NCBI GenBank assembly: GCA_964643075.1
Contig: CAZXQO010000022.1
Span: 1-64,000, forward strand
Length of the DNA stretch: 64,000 nucleotides
Direction: 5' to 3'
From: Desulfocucumis sp964643075
GTDB lineage: Bacteria; Bacillota; Desulfotomaculia; Desulfotomaculales; Desulfocucumaceae
Every line of letters begins with the position of its first letter. The first letter of the stretch is position 1. Positions 16,451 through 25,787 of this stretch are shown piece by piece. Both the position numbers and the translations under genes were made by a program. The notes beneath the pieces were generated by a model that saw only the letters and a list, made by a program, of their open reading frames with translations, was not told the DNA's origin and did no database searches.

Positions 16451-19252
16451 ATGTATTTCAGTAAAAAAATATCTAAAAAACTGGGTTTGTTGCTTGTTTT
16501 GTTAATGACTGTAACGCTTTTACTGCCGGCAATTAATGCTAATGCGGCAGGGGCGGCAGGCTCGCCGGCAAATAACGCTGCGCAGTTTCTCCACAACGAT
16601 TACACAAATAACGGGTTAAAAAATTCCGAGGCAGGCGTTGGCTCCTATGCCCTTTACGTTTTAAACCAGGCCGGTGTTGATGTCAGCGCCTGGGCGAACA
16701 ATGGTATAAATCTTAAGGATGCGGTAATAAGTGCGGTAACCGGTGACATAGCAAACGCCTCCGACCCGTCCAAAGTTTCTGCAAAGCTCCTTGCCCAGGA
16801 TCTGGCGGCCATGAAGGCGCTGGGGCGAAATGATTTGGCGGACCAGTTGATGCAAACATTAAAAAACAGGCAGACTGCGGCGGGATTTGACGCCGGGGAT
16901 TACAGCCTTTTCAGCAATGTGCCCGCCTTCGACCTTTTAGGCAGGTCAGGGTCGATTGGTGCAATAAATAATGATTATGCGAAGAGTTACATTTTAGGGA
17001 CACAGGACACAACAGTCAGTGACGCTGCTTATGGCAGTTGGGGCTACACGTACAGCGGCGCTTATTATGCTGATTTTATGGCCACAGCCGGAGCAGTGCG
17101 GGCACTTTACTTATTAGATCCGGGTAAGAGCAACGCCCAGATACAGAGCGCCGTCAACGGCGGCCTTGACTGGATGAAGAAACAGCAGCAAACTGACGGC
17201 AGCTTTGTAGCCGGTATGGACGACCCGGTGATAGATACCTCGGAAGTGATTGTGACCCTAAAGACATTGGGCATGGATCCTTCTGCCTGGGAGAGCGGCG
17301 GCGGTAAGAGTGCCGTCGATTATATTATGAACAATGCCCCCAATGCTGACGGGAGCTTTGGAACATCAAAGAACGATATGGATGCCACCTGGGCACTTTG
17401 CGCCTATAATTTATTGGATACCCAATTTTATCTTGACCCTTCCAGCGTGACCTTGAATATAAACGATAAAAAGCAGTTAAAAGCGGTATGGCAGAATGCT
17501 TCCGGGACAACTGACGTAACGCAGTTCGCGGACTGGTCTGTGGCCGACAGCAGTATTGCCGGTACCGATAGCAGTGTTAAAGGTCTGGTCACCGCTCTTA
17601 AAGCCGGGCAGACGGTAGTCAGTGCTGTTTACGGCGGGCTCACGGCTTCAACTGCCTTGACCGTAAACTCTTCGTCCGGTGGAAGTGGCGGGGAGACAAA
17701 GACTGTGGGGCAGGCTGTAGTTGGCATGAATGGCGAACTTTTATCCGGCCCCACTTATGTGACTATATCTGAAACCAATAAATTGGGGTTCACCGTCCTA
17801 GGCGCCCTTGATTGCTCGGGTGTACCCTACCATACCTCTACCTGGTCCTATGGTGTCCTGGTGGATTCAATTAATGGACAGGCCAACAGCGGGATGGCCG
17901 GGTGGATGTTTTCCGTTAACGGGCAGATTGCCAGTGCCGGACCTGAAAATAGTAATATCAAGGATGGTGACAAGATCATCTGGTATTACAGCAAAAGCAT
18001 GGATCAGCAGCCCCCCAGTTGGAACGACCTGGTTAATGGGAACACCAATGGCCAATCTGCCAATCTGCCTACCCCGGTAAACGACACAGCCTTCAATACT
18101 GCCCTCAAAAATGTTGGCTCTGCCGGCCAGGTTGCCTTGCAGGCGGATAATACTCAAACCTCATTAGTCCTGTCAAGCGATCAACTGACTAAAATAGTGA
18201 ATACGGGCAAGCCGCTGGCCGTCACTATCCAGGGAGTGCAGCTCGTTCTATCCGGAGACAGCCTCAAAGTTACTGAGCTGACAGCTGCAAATACAGCGCA
18301 ACTACATCTGATAGCCCAAAAACTAAGCAGTGGGGATGCCCGAAGTCTAATCGAGCCCTTTGCCGCTAAATTGAAACAGGCCGGTGATATTTATGAGTTG
18401 AATGTACTGGCGATAAATAAAGACGCCTCACTGCAAAGCATTAAACAATTTCCTGATTGTAAAGTATTGCTGCCGGTGCCCGGTGAGGCAAGGGAAGCAG
18501 CGGCGTCCGGCAGGGTAGCGGCCTATTGGTACAATGAAAACAGTAAGAATTGGGAGAAAGTGGGTGGTGCCTATGACGCGATCAGTGGCGCTATCAGCTT
18601 CAAGGCAGAGCATTTCAGCAAGTATGCTTTGCTGGAAACCGTTTCTACACCTGTAGTGAAAACTCTCCCTGAAGGGAAGACTTTCAAGGATATCAAAGGG
18701 CACTGGGCGCAAAAGGAAATTGAATTTATGGCTGCAAAAGGCTGCGTGTCCGGTGTTGGCGACAATAAATTTGCTCCAGAGGCCACAGTCACCCGGGCCG
18801 AATTTGCTGCCATTCTGGGCCGCATGGCCGGCTTGACGGCCAGCCCCGGCGGGGCGGAGCGATTCAGCGACGTGCCTGCCGGCGCTTGGTACCGGGGCGT
18901 GGTGGGTGCCGCGGCCAATGCCGGCCTGGTCAGCGGTACGGGTGAGAACAGCTTCGCGCCGGAAGAGCCGGTCACCCGCGAGCAGATGGCGGCCATGACG
19001 CTCCGGCTAATGGCTAAGAACGGCCTGAACATGACCATCAGTGATGCCGATGTGGCTAAATTGCTAGCCGGATTTAGCGATGCCGCCGGTATTTCCCCCT
19101 GGGCGCGTTCGTCCGTAGCCATGATGGTACGGGAGCGATTGATGGCCGGCCGGGAAAGAGGCCGGTTCGTGCCGCTGGGCAATGCCACCAGGGCGGAAGC
19201 CACGGTAGTGCTCTACCTGGTGCTGCAAAAATTGCCGCAGTTAGGAAAATAA
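16451..19252 (+). CDS. S-layer-anchored transcobalamin-like corrinoid-binding protein
   Basis: A 933-residue exported protein. Residues 1-33 are a signal peptide (KKLGLLLVLLMTVTLLLPA). About 35-315 is an alpha/alpha-toroid of the prenyltransferase/squalene-cyclase type, with YALYVLNQAGVDVSAW and GSFVAGMDDPVIDTSEV units. About 320-400 is a Big-type Ig-like domain, and about 410-515 a DUF4430 domain ending in IIWYYSKSMDQQPPSW. A region I do not recognise follows, and the last 190 residues are three SLH domains (FKDIKGHWAQKEIEFM, FSDVPAGAWYRGVV, FSDAAGISPWARSSVA). An alpha/alpha barrel plus DUF4430 is the domain pair of vertebrate intrinsic factor and transcobalamin. With the cobalamin riboswitch upstream, I infer surface capture of corrinoids. 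ATG 16451 is preferred for GAGGTGG spacing. Confidence 0.85.
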   Translation: MYFSKKISKKLGLLLVLLMTVTLLLPAINANAAGAAGSPANNAAQFLHNDYTNNGLKNSEAGVGSYALYVLNQAGVDVSAWANNGINLKDAVISAVTGDIANASDPSKVSAKLLAQDLAAMKALGRNDLADQLMQTLKNRQTAAGFDAGDYSLFSNVPAFDLLGRSGSIGAINNDYAKSYILGTQDTTVSDAAYGSWGYTYSGAYYADFMATAGAVRALYLLDPGKSNAQIQSAVNGGLDWMKKQQQTDGSFVAGMDDPVIDTSEVIVTLKTLGMDPSAWESGGGKSAVDYIMNNAPNADGSFGTSKNDMDATWALCAYNLLDTQFYLDPSSVTLNINDKKQLKAVWQNASGTTDVTQFADWSVADSSIAGTDSSVKGLVTALKAGQTVVSAVYGGLTASTALTVNSSSGGSGGETKTVGQAVVGMNGELLSGPTYVTISETNKLGFTVLGALDCSGVPYHTSTWSYGVLVDSINGQANSGMAGWMFSVNGQIASAGPENSNIKDGDKIIWYYSKSMDQQPPSWNDLVNGNTNGQSANLPTPVNDTAFNTALKNVGSAGQVALQADNTQTSLVLSSDQLTKIVNTGKPLAVTIQGVQLVLSGDSLKVTELTAANTAQLHLIAQKLSSGDARSLIEPFAAKLKQAGDIYELNVLAINKDASLQSIKQFPDCKVLLPVPGEAREAAASGRVAAYWYNENSKNWEKVGGAYDAISGAISFKAEHFSKYALLETVSTPVVKTLPEGKTFKDIKGHWAQKEIEFMAAKGCVSGVGDNKFAPEATVTRAEFAAILGRMAGLTASPGGAERFSDVPAGAWYRGVVGAAANAGLVSGTGENSFAPEEPVTREQMAAMTLRLMAKNGLNMTISDADVAKLLAGFSDAAGISPWARSSVAMMVRERLMAGRERGRFVPLGNATRAEATVVLYLVLQKLPQLGK

Positions 19253-19285
19253 GCAGGGATTGTGTCAAAAAGCTCCGTTAGTTGT

Positions 19286-19316
19286 GCGGGAGCGGGTATC
19301 ATCCCGCTCCCGCCGG
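19286..19316 (+). terminator. 11-bp hairpin between the two DUF4430 genes
   Basis: GCGGGAGCGGG (19286-19296) pairs perfectly with CCCGCTCCCGC (19303-19313). No T-run follows, so it may only attenuate or stabilise the upstream message. Confidence 0.6.
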
Positions 19317-19373
19317 GCGTTATTTCTATAAATTGCACTCGGTAAGGGTATGAGGGTTAAATGAGGTGATTTG

Positions 19374-20120
19374 ATGAAGCGAAAGCTCATTTATTTTATT
19401 GCTTTGCTGGTCATTCTGGCCGGAGTGGCCGTACCGGCCTTTTACATGCACAAAGTTTTTAGTTCCCAGCAGCAATATAAACAGGTGGAAAGCAGCAAAA
19501 CAAATGATTATGGCGCAAAAGAACAGAATAACGCAGTAGGCCGGGGGCAGCCTGCCGGCGGCACGGGCAAAACTTCTTTAGAAAAGAGCCAGACTTCTTC
19601 CGGTACGGGCCAAGCTTCTCCCGGTGCGGATAAAGACCGGCCTGTCACTGAAGCAAAGCAAGACAGCACTGTGTCAAATCAAAAAAATTCCACGCTGGGC
19701 AGTGCTTCCCGTGAGAGCACGGCGCCTCTCCGGGTTTCAAACAATAGCGCGCCGGCTGTGGCGCCCGGGAGCGGCTGCAAGGTATGGATTGCCGTTGTGG
19801 GGAAAAATGGCGAATTTCTTTATAGGGCAGGGCCGGTTATGGTAAAAAAGGACAACAAATGGGGGATTACCGCCATGGGCGCCCTTGATGCCGCCGGTAT
19901 TTCTTATAGCACTTTGCCGGCCTGGCCTGATTTTGTCGGTTCCATTGGCGGGCAGGCCAATAGCGGCGTGGCGGGGTGGATGTATTCAGTAAACGGCGAG
20001 ATTTCCATGCATATGGCAGATAAAAATCCGGTGAAAACAGGGGATAAAGTGATCTGGTGGTACAGCAAAAGCATGGATCAGCCTCCCCCCCAATGGGAGG
20101 ATCTGGTCAAGAAAAAGTAA
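19374..20120 (+). CDS. Membrane-anchored DUF4430 (transcobalamin beta-domain) protein
   Basis: A 248-residue protein with an N-terminal membrane anchor (LIYFIALLVILAGVAVPAF), a long low-complexity Ser/Gly/Gln-rich spacer (about 30-125) and one C-terminal DUF4430 domain. The domain has IAVVGKNGEFLYRAGPV, GQANSGVAGWMYSVNGE and IWWYSKSMDQPPPQWEDL, closely similar to the same domain in the preceding surface protein. The spacer suggests it reaches across the wall. I infer a membrane-proximal corrinoid-binding partner handing substrate from the S-layer protein to the ECF transporter encoded next. ATG 19374 follows GAGGTG. Confidence 0.82.
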   Translation: MKRKLIYFIALLVILAGVAVPAFYMHKVFSSQQQYKQVESSKTNDYGAKEQNNAVGRGQPAGGTGKTSLEKSQTSSGTGQASPGADKDRPVTEAKQDSTVSNQKNSTLGSASRESTAPLRVSNNSAPAVAPGSGCKVWIAVVGKNGEFLYRAGPVMVKKDNKWGITAMGALDAAGISYSTLPAWPDFVGSIGGQANSGVAGWMYSVNGEISMHMADKNPVKTGDKVIWWYSKSMDQPPPQWEDLVKKK

Positions 20121-20132
20121 AGGAGCGCCAAA

Positions 20133-21062
20133 GTGTTTGACAAGCTTTTTTATCAGGAAAAGGGCCTTTTCTTGCAGAGCTTTCACCCTGCCGCAGTGCT
20201 GGTGTACCTTTCCGTGCTCCTTGTGCTCAGCCTGCTCTACGAAAATCCCCTTTATCTTTTGGCTCTGCTTTTTTTGCTTGTCCTCTTAATCAAAGGGGTG
20301 GACGGAATGGAGGCATGGGAGGGGTTTTTAAAAGCAGGTGTATTTATAATGCTTATTATCATGATCATCAACCCCCTTGTAATCAGGGCCGGCGCCACGA
20401 TCATCTGGCGCGGCCCGGCAGTGCCCTTGCTGGGCAAGCTGGATATATCAATGGAAGCACTGTATTATGGGGCTGCTTCAAGTATCAGGCTCCTGGTCAT
20501 TATCAGCATATTCTGTCTTTACAACCTGATGATCAGCCCGGACAGGATACTGAACCTTTTTTCAAAAGTGGCCGGCAAATCTGTTCTGGTGATTGCCTTA
20601 TCCACAAGAATGTTACCCGCCATGGTCAGGGAATTGAAAAGGATAAAAGAAGTGCAGCAGTTGCGCGGCGTTGATTTCGGCGAAGGGGGTTTGTGGGAGA
20701 GAATTAAGAAATACTCCTGCCTTTATAATGTGCTGCTTTTATCCTCCCTGGAAGCTTCCCTGGAAATTGCTGAATCCATGCAGGCGAGGGCTTATGGGAG
20801 CGGCAAGCGTTCAGTTTACAGACGGAACCTGCTGAGGCCCAGGGATATACTCTGCCTGGGGGGCAGTTTACTGGCCTTGCTGGCCGCAGTCTGGGGATGG
20901 CAATACGGATGTGGCCAATACACCTTTTATCCGGAGGCGGACTTTCTGATCAAAGGCAGGACAACACTCATTACCCTGTCCGTTGTGCTTTTTTATCTGT
21001 CCGTGCCGCTTATTTTGAACGAGGGGTGGAAGAATTGCCGCTTTTTAAAGTCGAAAATTTAA
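20133..21062 (+). CDS. ECF transporter T component (EcfT) of the B12 importer
   Basis: A 309-residue integral membrane protein of the CbiQ/EcfT family with several hydrophobic helices (VLVYLSVLLVLSLLYE, FIMLIIMIINPLVI) and the coupling-helix blocks STRMLPAMVRELKRI and AESMQARAYGSGKRS, equivalent to the Ala-Arg-Gly motifs that contact the ATPases. It starts with GTG after AAAGGAGCG, 12 bases behind the DUF4430 gene. Its last 28 bases overlap the start of the ATPase gene, indicating translational coupling. The corrinoid role comes from the riboswitch operon. Confidence 0.88.
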   Translation: MFDKLFYQEKGLFLQSFHPAAVLVYLSVLLVLSLLYENPLYLLALLFLLVLLIKGVDGMEAWEGFLKAGVFIMLIIMIINPLVIRAGATIIWRGPAVPLLGKLDISMEALYYGAASSIRLLVIISIFCLYNLMISPDRILNLFSKVAGKSVLVIALSTRMLPAMVRELKRIKEVQQLRGVDFGEGGLWERIKKYSCLYNVLLLSSLEASLEIAESMQARAYGSGKRSVYRRNLLRPRDILCLGGSLLALLAAVWGWQYGCGQYTFYPEADFLIKGRTTLITLSVVLFYLSVPLILNEGWKNCRFLKSKI

Positions 21063-22816
21063 CCTATTATTATCCCGGATCGGCAAGAGCAGCTCTTAGA
21101 GACATCAATCTGGAGATCGGGGAAGGGGATTTCATCCTGGTGGCGGGCGGCTCCGGTTCGGGCAAGTCTTCTTTGGCCAGGGCGCTGGCCGGACTAATCC
21201 CTGATTTCTACGGGGGCAGGATTGGCGGGAAGGTTTTTTTCAGAGGAAAAGATATCGGAAAAATGGACCGCCGGAAGCTGGCCAGGGAAGTGGGTATGAT
21301 CTTCCAGGACCCTGAGAAGCAGATTGTGCAGACCTGTGTGGAGGCAGAAATAGCCTTTGGCCTGGAGAATCTGGGGCTGTGCCCCGGCGAAATGCCGCGC
21401 CGTATTGCCGAAGTGATTAGCTTTATGAATCTGCTGCCGGTCAAGGAGTCCTTTACGGCCAATCTTTCCGGCGGCCAGAAACAAAAGCTGGCGCTGGCCT
21501 CCGTTCTGGCCATGCAGCCCCGGGTGCTTGTCTTTGATGAGCCCACTTCACAGCTGGACCCCGTCTCGGCGGAAGATATACTGAATCTGGCCAAGCGGCT
21601 TAATGAAGAGATGGGTTTTACGGTAATCATGATCGAGCAGCGGCTGGAGCGGTGCTTTCATTTGGCGGACCGGGTCTTGCTCATGGAAAAAGGAGAAATT
21701 GTTTGTGCCGGCAGGGCGCAGGAAGTGGCCGGTGCAACAATAAAAAGGGGCCTGCCTTTTTTGCCGCCGGTGACCAGGTTATTTGCCAGCCTTAATTTCT
21801 CTTCAACGCCTGTAACGGTAAAAGAAGGCAGAAAAATTTTGCGGTCTTGCCATGAAGAGAAAAACTTCGCCGCTAAGGAACAATCCGTTCTATGCTGCAA
21901 TAATGTTCATACCGGGGATTTAAGAGAACAAAAGATCGTGGCCGGCGGCCGTCACAGCGGAGAATGTTGTAATCCTGCTCATGATTTAAGAGAACAAACG
22001 AGTGTGGTCAGTTTGAAAAACGTGTGGTTTACCTATCCAGGGGGGCAGGAGGTTCTAAAAGACGTCAGTCTTGATGTAAAGGAAGGAGAATTCATGGCCA
22101 TCCTGGGTGAAAACGGCGCGGGTAAATCAACCTTGCTAAAACTCATGACAGGGATACTTAAGCCGGGCCGGGGTAGTGTCCGGGTGCAGGGGAAGGACTT
22201 AAGCAATAAGGGGTTTAAAGAAATCAGAAAGTTTACCGCATATCTATCCCAAAATCCCAATGATTATCTTTTCCGGGACACCGTGGAAGATGAACTGCTC
22301 TTTACCTTGAAAAATTTCGGTATTGGGAATATAGCTGCTGTTGATGAAATGCTGGAAAAATTTCACCTGGTGGGGTACCGCAAAACAAACTCCCGGGATT
22401 TGAGCGGCGGGGAGAGGCAAAGGGTTGCCTTGGCTTCTGTCCTGGTCACCGGGCCCGGGCTGATCATACTGGACGAGCCGACCAGGGGGGTTGATTTTTG
22501 CCTGAAGGCAGAACTGGGCAGATTTTTGCAAGAGGAGACAGAAAAAGGCGGCACGGTAATCGTGGTGACCCATGATGTGGAGTTTGCCGCCGAATTTGCC
22601 GGAAGGTCGGTTATTATGTTTGCTGGGAGTATTGTCAGTGATGGAGAAAAGCACGATGTGCTGGGCAAATCCGTTTTTTATTCTCCCCAGATAAGTAAAA
22701 TGTGCCGGGGTATCTGCGAGGGAGTGCTTACCCTTGCCGAGGCGAGGGACAAAATATTTCCTCTCATCGGGGATAAGCCGGCAAGTGCGGCTCAAAGCCC
22801 GGGGGAGAAAGCATGA
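21035..22816 (+). CDS. Fused double ECF ATPase (EcfA-EcfA')
   Basis: A 593-residue protein with two complete ABC ATPase domains in one chain. Domain 1 has GGSGSGKSS, LSGGQKQKLALA and VLVFDEPTSQLD. Domain 2 has GENGAGKSTLLK, LSGGERQRVALA and LIILDEPTRGVD. The linker (about 265-325) contains several Cys and is unlike typical linkers. It powers the ECF importer with the T and S components beside it. The TTG at 21035 is favoured because GAGGGG lies eight bases before it; it overlaps the T gene. Its stop overlaps the S-component ATG (ATGA). Confidence 0.9.
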   Translation: MPLFKVENLTYYYPGSARAALRDINLEIGEGDFILVAGGSGSGKSSLARALAGLIPDFYGGRIGGKVFFRGKDIGKMDRRKLAREVGMIFQDPEKQIVQTCVEAEIAFGLENLGLCPGEMPRRIAEVISFMNLLPVKESFTANLSGGQKQKLALASVLAMQPRVLVFDEPTSQLDPVSAEDILNLAKRLNEEMGFTVIMIEQRLERCFHLADRVLLMEKGEIVCAGRAQEVAGATIKRGLPFLPPVTRLFASLNFSSTPVTVKEGRKILRSCHEEKNFAAKEQSVLCCNNVHTGDLREQKIVAGGRHSGECCNPAHDLREQTSVVSLKNVWFTYPGGQEVLKDVSLDVKEGEFMAILGENGAGKSTLLKLMTGILKPGRGSVRVQGKDLSNKGFKEIRKFTAYLSQNPNDYLFRDTVEDELLFTLKNFGIGNIAAVDEMLEKFHLVGYRKTNSRDLSGGERQRVALASVLVTGPGLIILDEPTRGVDFCLKAELGRFLQEETEKGGTVIVVTHDVEFAAEFAGRSVIMFAGSIVSDGEKHDVLGKSVFYSPQISKMCRGICEGVLTLAEARDKIFPLIGDKPASAAQSPGEKA

Positions 22817-23442
22817 TGGGGACGAACTGGGGTCTTTACACGACCTTGATCGGCATTTTTTCCATTGCCTTACTCCTGTTGGGCATGGAGAAAAAAGGGA
22901 ATCTTACCGCGCGGCAGGTATCCGTTATTGCCGCCCTGACCGCTTTGTGCGCGGCAGGCAGGGCGATAGCGGGCATCGGCCTGCTTTTTTTGCAGCCCAC
23001 CATGTTTTTGGTTGAAATAACGGGGTTCATATACGGGGGGCGGATGGGTTTTTGGGTTGGCGCAATAACTCCCTTAATTTCCAACTTCTTTATGGGGCAG
23101 GGTTCATGGACGCCCTGGCAGATGCTTTGCTGGGGAATGTTGGGTGTATCCGGGGCAGTGGTCAGTGTTTTATTTCCCGGGGCGGGTAATAAAACATTGA
23201 GCCTGCTTTGCTTTCTCTGGGGCTATATTTACGGTGCCATCATGGATATCTGGCAGTGGAGCGTCTTTATGCGCCCGCTGACATTTAAGACCTATTTTCT
23301 TACCTGGGCGGCGGGCTTTGGCTTTGATTCTCTGCGTGCCGCGGGCAATTTGCTCTTTTGCGCGGCCTTGGGTTATCAGACATTGAAGATATTGCAGTAC
23401 TTCCGCAAAAAAATGGATGTTCAGTATATTGAGAGGCTATAA
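22813..23442 (+). CDS. ECF transporter S component, probably corrinoid-specific
   Basis: A 209-residue membrane protein of about six helices. It has the S-component hallmarks VSVIAALTALCAAGRAIAG at helix 1-2 and the stretch FLVEITGFIYGGRMGFWVGA, similar to S components of the ECF class used for cobalamin (CbrT-like) or queuosine. Substrate assignment rests on context: cobalamin riboswitch, two transcobalamin-like proteins and ECF T/A genes in one operon. ATGA overlap with the ATPase gene shows coupling. Confidence 0.82.
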   Translation: MMGTNWGLYTTLIGIFSIALLLLGMEKKGNLTARQVSVIAALTALCAAGRAIAGIGLLFLQPTMFLVEITGFIYGGRMGFWVGAITPLISNFFMGQGSWTPWQMLCWGMLGVSGAVVSVLFPGAGNKTLSLLCFLWGYIYGAIMDIWQWSVFMRPLTFKTYFLTWAAGFGFDSLRAAGNLLFCAALGYQTLKILQYFRKKMDVQYIERL

Positions 23443-23457
23443 GGGGTGTAAGTACTT

Positions 23458-24816
23458 TTGAAAACACGGAGAATGTTGCTGTTTTTTTTATGCTCACTGT
23501 TTTTTTCCCTTGCCGCCCAGGGAGTGTTTTTTGCTGAAAGGGCAAAAGCAGCCTCTGTTAAAGCTCCCGGGACCGGGATGGAGTGGTCTCATACCTTTGA
23601 AAAGGGTGAAGCCCATTTTGTAGAGCAGACAAAGGATGGAGGATATATTTTAACCGGCTATATAGAGTCCAACAGGGAAGGTTCCGATATTTTTCTTGCC
23701 AGGTACGACGGCGGCGGCAACAGGCTGTGGCTGAAAACGTACCGGGGCAACGGCTATAGCGACAGCCATTGCGTAAAAGAAGTCAGCGGGGGAGGTTTCA
23801 TCATCGCCGGTGAAACAAAGTCCAAAGACGGGTATGACCATGATGTATACGTGGTGAGGACAGATGAAAAAGGTGATCAGCTATGGGCAAAGAACTTCGG
23901 CGGCAAGCACTGTGACTATGCCTGGTCTGTGCAGCAGACAAAAGACGTCGGTTTTATAGTTGCCGGCGGAACAGAGTCCTTTGGCGCAGGGATATATGAT
24001 GTTTATTTGATTAAATTGGATTCTTCCGGTAACGAGATCTGGGAAAAAACATATGGCGGGGCAGGTTCCGACTGCGGCTACGCTGTACGGCAGCTTGACG
24101 GCGGAGACTATCTCATTGCGGGAAATACGGAGTCTTTTGGCAAGGGCAATCCCGATGTGTATCTTTTAAAGGTGGACGGCAACGGTAAAATGCTCTGGCA
24201 GAAAACATACGGCGGCAAAGGCTCGGATTACGGCTGGGCCTTATTGAAAGCCGGTGGCGGATATTTAATTGCCGGTGAAAAGGAAATAGCCGGAGACCAG
24301 GGTGGCGGATTTGCGGCTTATCTGATAAAAGTTGACCCTGATGGAAATGAGCTTTGGGAAAAGACCTGCGGGGACAAAAGCGGGAGTTCGGTTTATGCCG
24401 TTTGTCAGGTAAAAGATGGCGGATACATACTGACAGGCAAAAAAGAGTCCGTCGGGGGCGGCTACGCTCTCTATGTGATTAAAACAGATAAAAACGGCGA
24501 CCCTGTTTGGGAGAAAACAGTAGAAGGTACCGGCAGCAACTGCGGTTACAGTGTATTGCAGTCTAAAGACGGTGGTTATGTTGTAGCGGGGAGAAAAGGC
24601 GTGGAAAAGGGTGCCGGAAGCGATATATTGCTGCTAAAATTAAAACCGGAGAGAAAACTGAATGCCGCTCTTTTATGGTTATCCGGAGTCTTGGCCGCTG
24701 TTCTTGTTGTGGCTTTGTTTTTTCCAAGGTATATTAAAATACTGAAGGAGCCAATTGCCAAACGATTGAGAGAGCTAATTCGACAAGGATGCGAAAGCAG
24801 AGATAAACAATTATAA
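23458..24816 (+). CDS. Exported repeat protein, probable beta-propeller, C-terminally anchored
   Basis: A 452-residue protein with a signal peptide (LLFFLCSLFFSLAAQ), about eight repeats of roughly 48 residues and a C-terminal membrane helix (ALLWLSGVLAAVLVVALFF) with a basic tail. Each repeat has a D/K-GGYILTG strand, a YLIK.D..GN strand and W.KTYGG. The pattern fits a PQQ/Kelch-like beta-propeller facing the outside. It begins with TTG after AAGGGGTG, 15 bases after the S component, so it belongs to the B12-uptake operon. Its role there is unknown; a scaffold or binding partner at the membrane is possible. Confidence 0.75.
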   Translation: MKTRRMLLFFLCSLFFSLAAQGVFFAERAKAASVKAPGTGMEWSHTFEKGEAHFVEQTKDGGYILTGYIESNREGSDIFLARYDGGGNRLWLKTYRGNGYSDSHCVKEVSGGGFIIAGETKSKDGYDHDVYVVRTDEKGDQLWAKNFGGKHCDYAWSVQQTKDVGFIVAGGTESFGAGIYDVYLIKLDSSGNEIWEKTYGGAGSDCGYAVRQLDGGDYLIAGNTESFGKGNPDVYLLKVDGNGKMLWQKTYGGKGSDYGWALLKAGGGYLIAGEKEIAGDQGGGFAAYLIKVDPDGNELWEKTCGDKSGSSVYAVCQVKDGGYILTGKKESVGGGYALYVIKTDKNGDPVWEKTVEGTGSNCGYSVLQSKDGGYVVAGRKGVEKGAGSDILLLKLKPERKLNAALLWLSGVLAAVLVVALFFPRYIKILKEPIAKRLRELIRQGCESRDKQL

Positions 24817-25061
24817 AGGGAGCAATAAAACCAGACCATGTACACCTGCTGATAGCATTTTCACCACAGCTATCACCATCAAAAATAATACAGTATCTGA
24901 AGGGGCGATCGTCCCGACTAATCCAGGAAGAGTTTCCTCAGCTCAAACAACGTTACTGGGGGCAGCATCTATGGGCAAGAGGATATTTTTGTGGAACAGT
25001 CGGAACGGTAACAGACGAAATGATACGCCAATATATTGAAAAACACCTTTTATTTTTTTAA
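24816..25061 (+). pseudogene. IS200/IS605 transposase TnpA, C-terminal relic
   Basis: An open frame without a start reads AIKPDHVHLLIAFSPQLSPS, then IIQYLKGRSSRLIQEEFPQL and RYWGQHLWARGYFCGTVGTV, ending IRQYIEKHLLFF. This is the HUH (HVH) and catalytic-Tyr part of IS200-type TnpA. About 50 N-terminal codons are missing and it abuts the stop of the preceding gene. The relic shows that the segment between the uptake operon and the second riboswitch copy was rearranged. Confidence 0.8.
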
Positions 25062-25221
25062 AAGGGTGATAATTATTGAAAAACACGAAAAAAGAAAGTT
25101 GAAAAAGCATTGATGAGCAGGCTGGCGGGCAAGATGGCGAAAATGTGTTCGACAAGGTGGCAAAAAAAGAATAGTGGACAAAGCAGCTAAATGATGTTAG
25201 TATACATTTAATTAAATAACT

Positions 25222-25435
25222 TGTACAGGTTCCTCCGGTTATATCGGGGGTGAAAAGGGAACCGGGTGTAAATCCCGGACGGTCCGGCCACTGTAAGTGG
25301 GGAGCGGCTCCAAATGTCACTGGGTTTTTGATAACCCGGGAAGGCTGGGGATGCGCTGAGAGCCACGAGTCAGGAGACCTGCCTGAGCGATGATCAAGTA
25401 TCGCCTTCCGTGAAAAGGCCAGGTGCTCGCAGGGT
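25222..25435 (+). promoter_or_regulatory. Cobalamin riboswitch controlling cbiZ
   Basis: Nearly identical to the aptamer at 12822: GGGAACCGGGTGTAAATCCC, GGCCACTGTAAGTGGGGAGC and GAGTCAGGAGACCTGCC are all present. It controls the salvage gene cbiZ. Confidence 0.95.
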
Positions 25436-25463
25436 ATTGATATTAGAGGTTTCAAACCTTTTT

Positions 25464-25504
25464 GAAAAACCCGGCTTTTGCGGAAAAGCCGGGTTTTTCT
25501 GTAT
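25464..25504 (+). terminator. Terminator of the cbiZ riboswitch
   Basis: GAAAAACCCGGCTTTT (25464-25479) pairs perfectly with AAAAGCCGGGTTTTTC (25484-25499) around a four-base loop. Confidence 0.88.
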
Positions 25505-25787
25505 TTAAACAACTTTTTTACATCCCTGAAAAACACTCTTTCCCAGAGGTATTAATAACCCCTTCCCCCTTGGGGTCCGGTAGACGCCATAGTCTGCCGG
25601 AAGTATCTTTCAAATTACAAATTAATGTATTGCAGTGCCCGGCGGGCGGCATCCCGCCGGGAGCTAACTTTTAAAACGTGCGGCATCTGCAGTTTTATAT
25701 TAGCCGGTCGGAAATATACAGGTGGAAATTTGCAAGAAAATTTGAGAAAGGAATAGGAACTTCAAAAAACGGTAAGGATGTTTTTAA

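Noticed and set aside
18571..19203. A 210-codon minus-strand open frame
   Set aside because: Antisense to the SLH domains of the surface protein, a GC-rich repeat region; no start signal.
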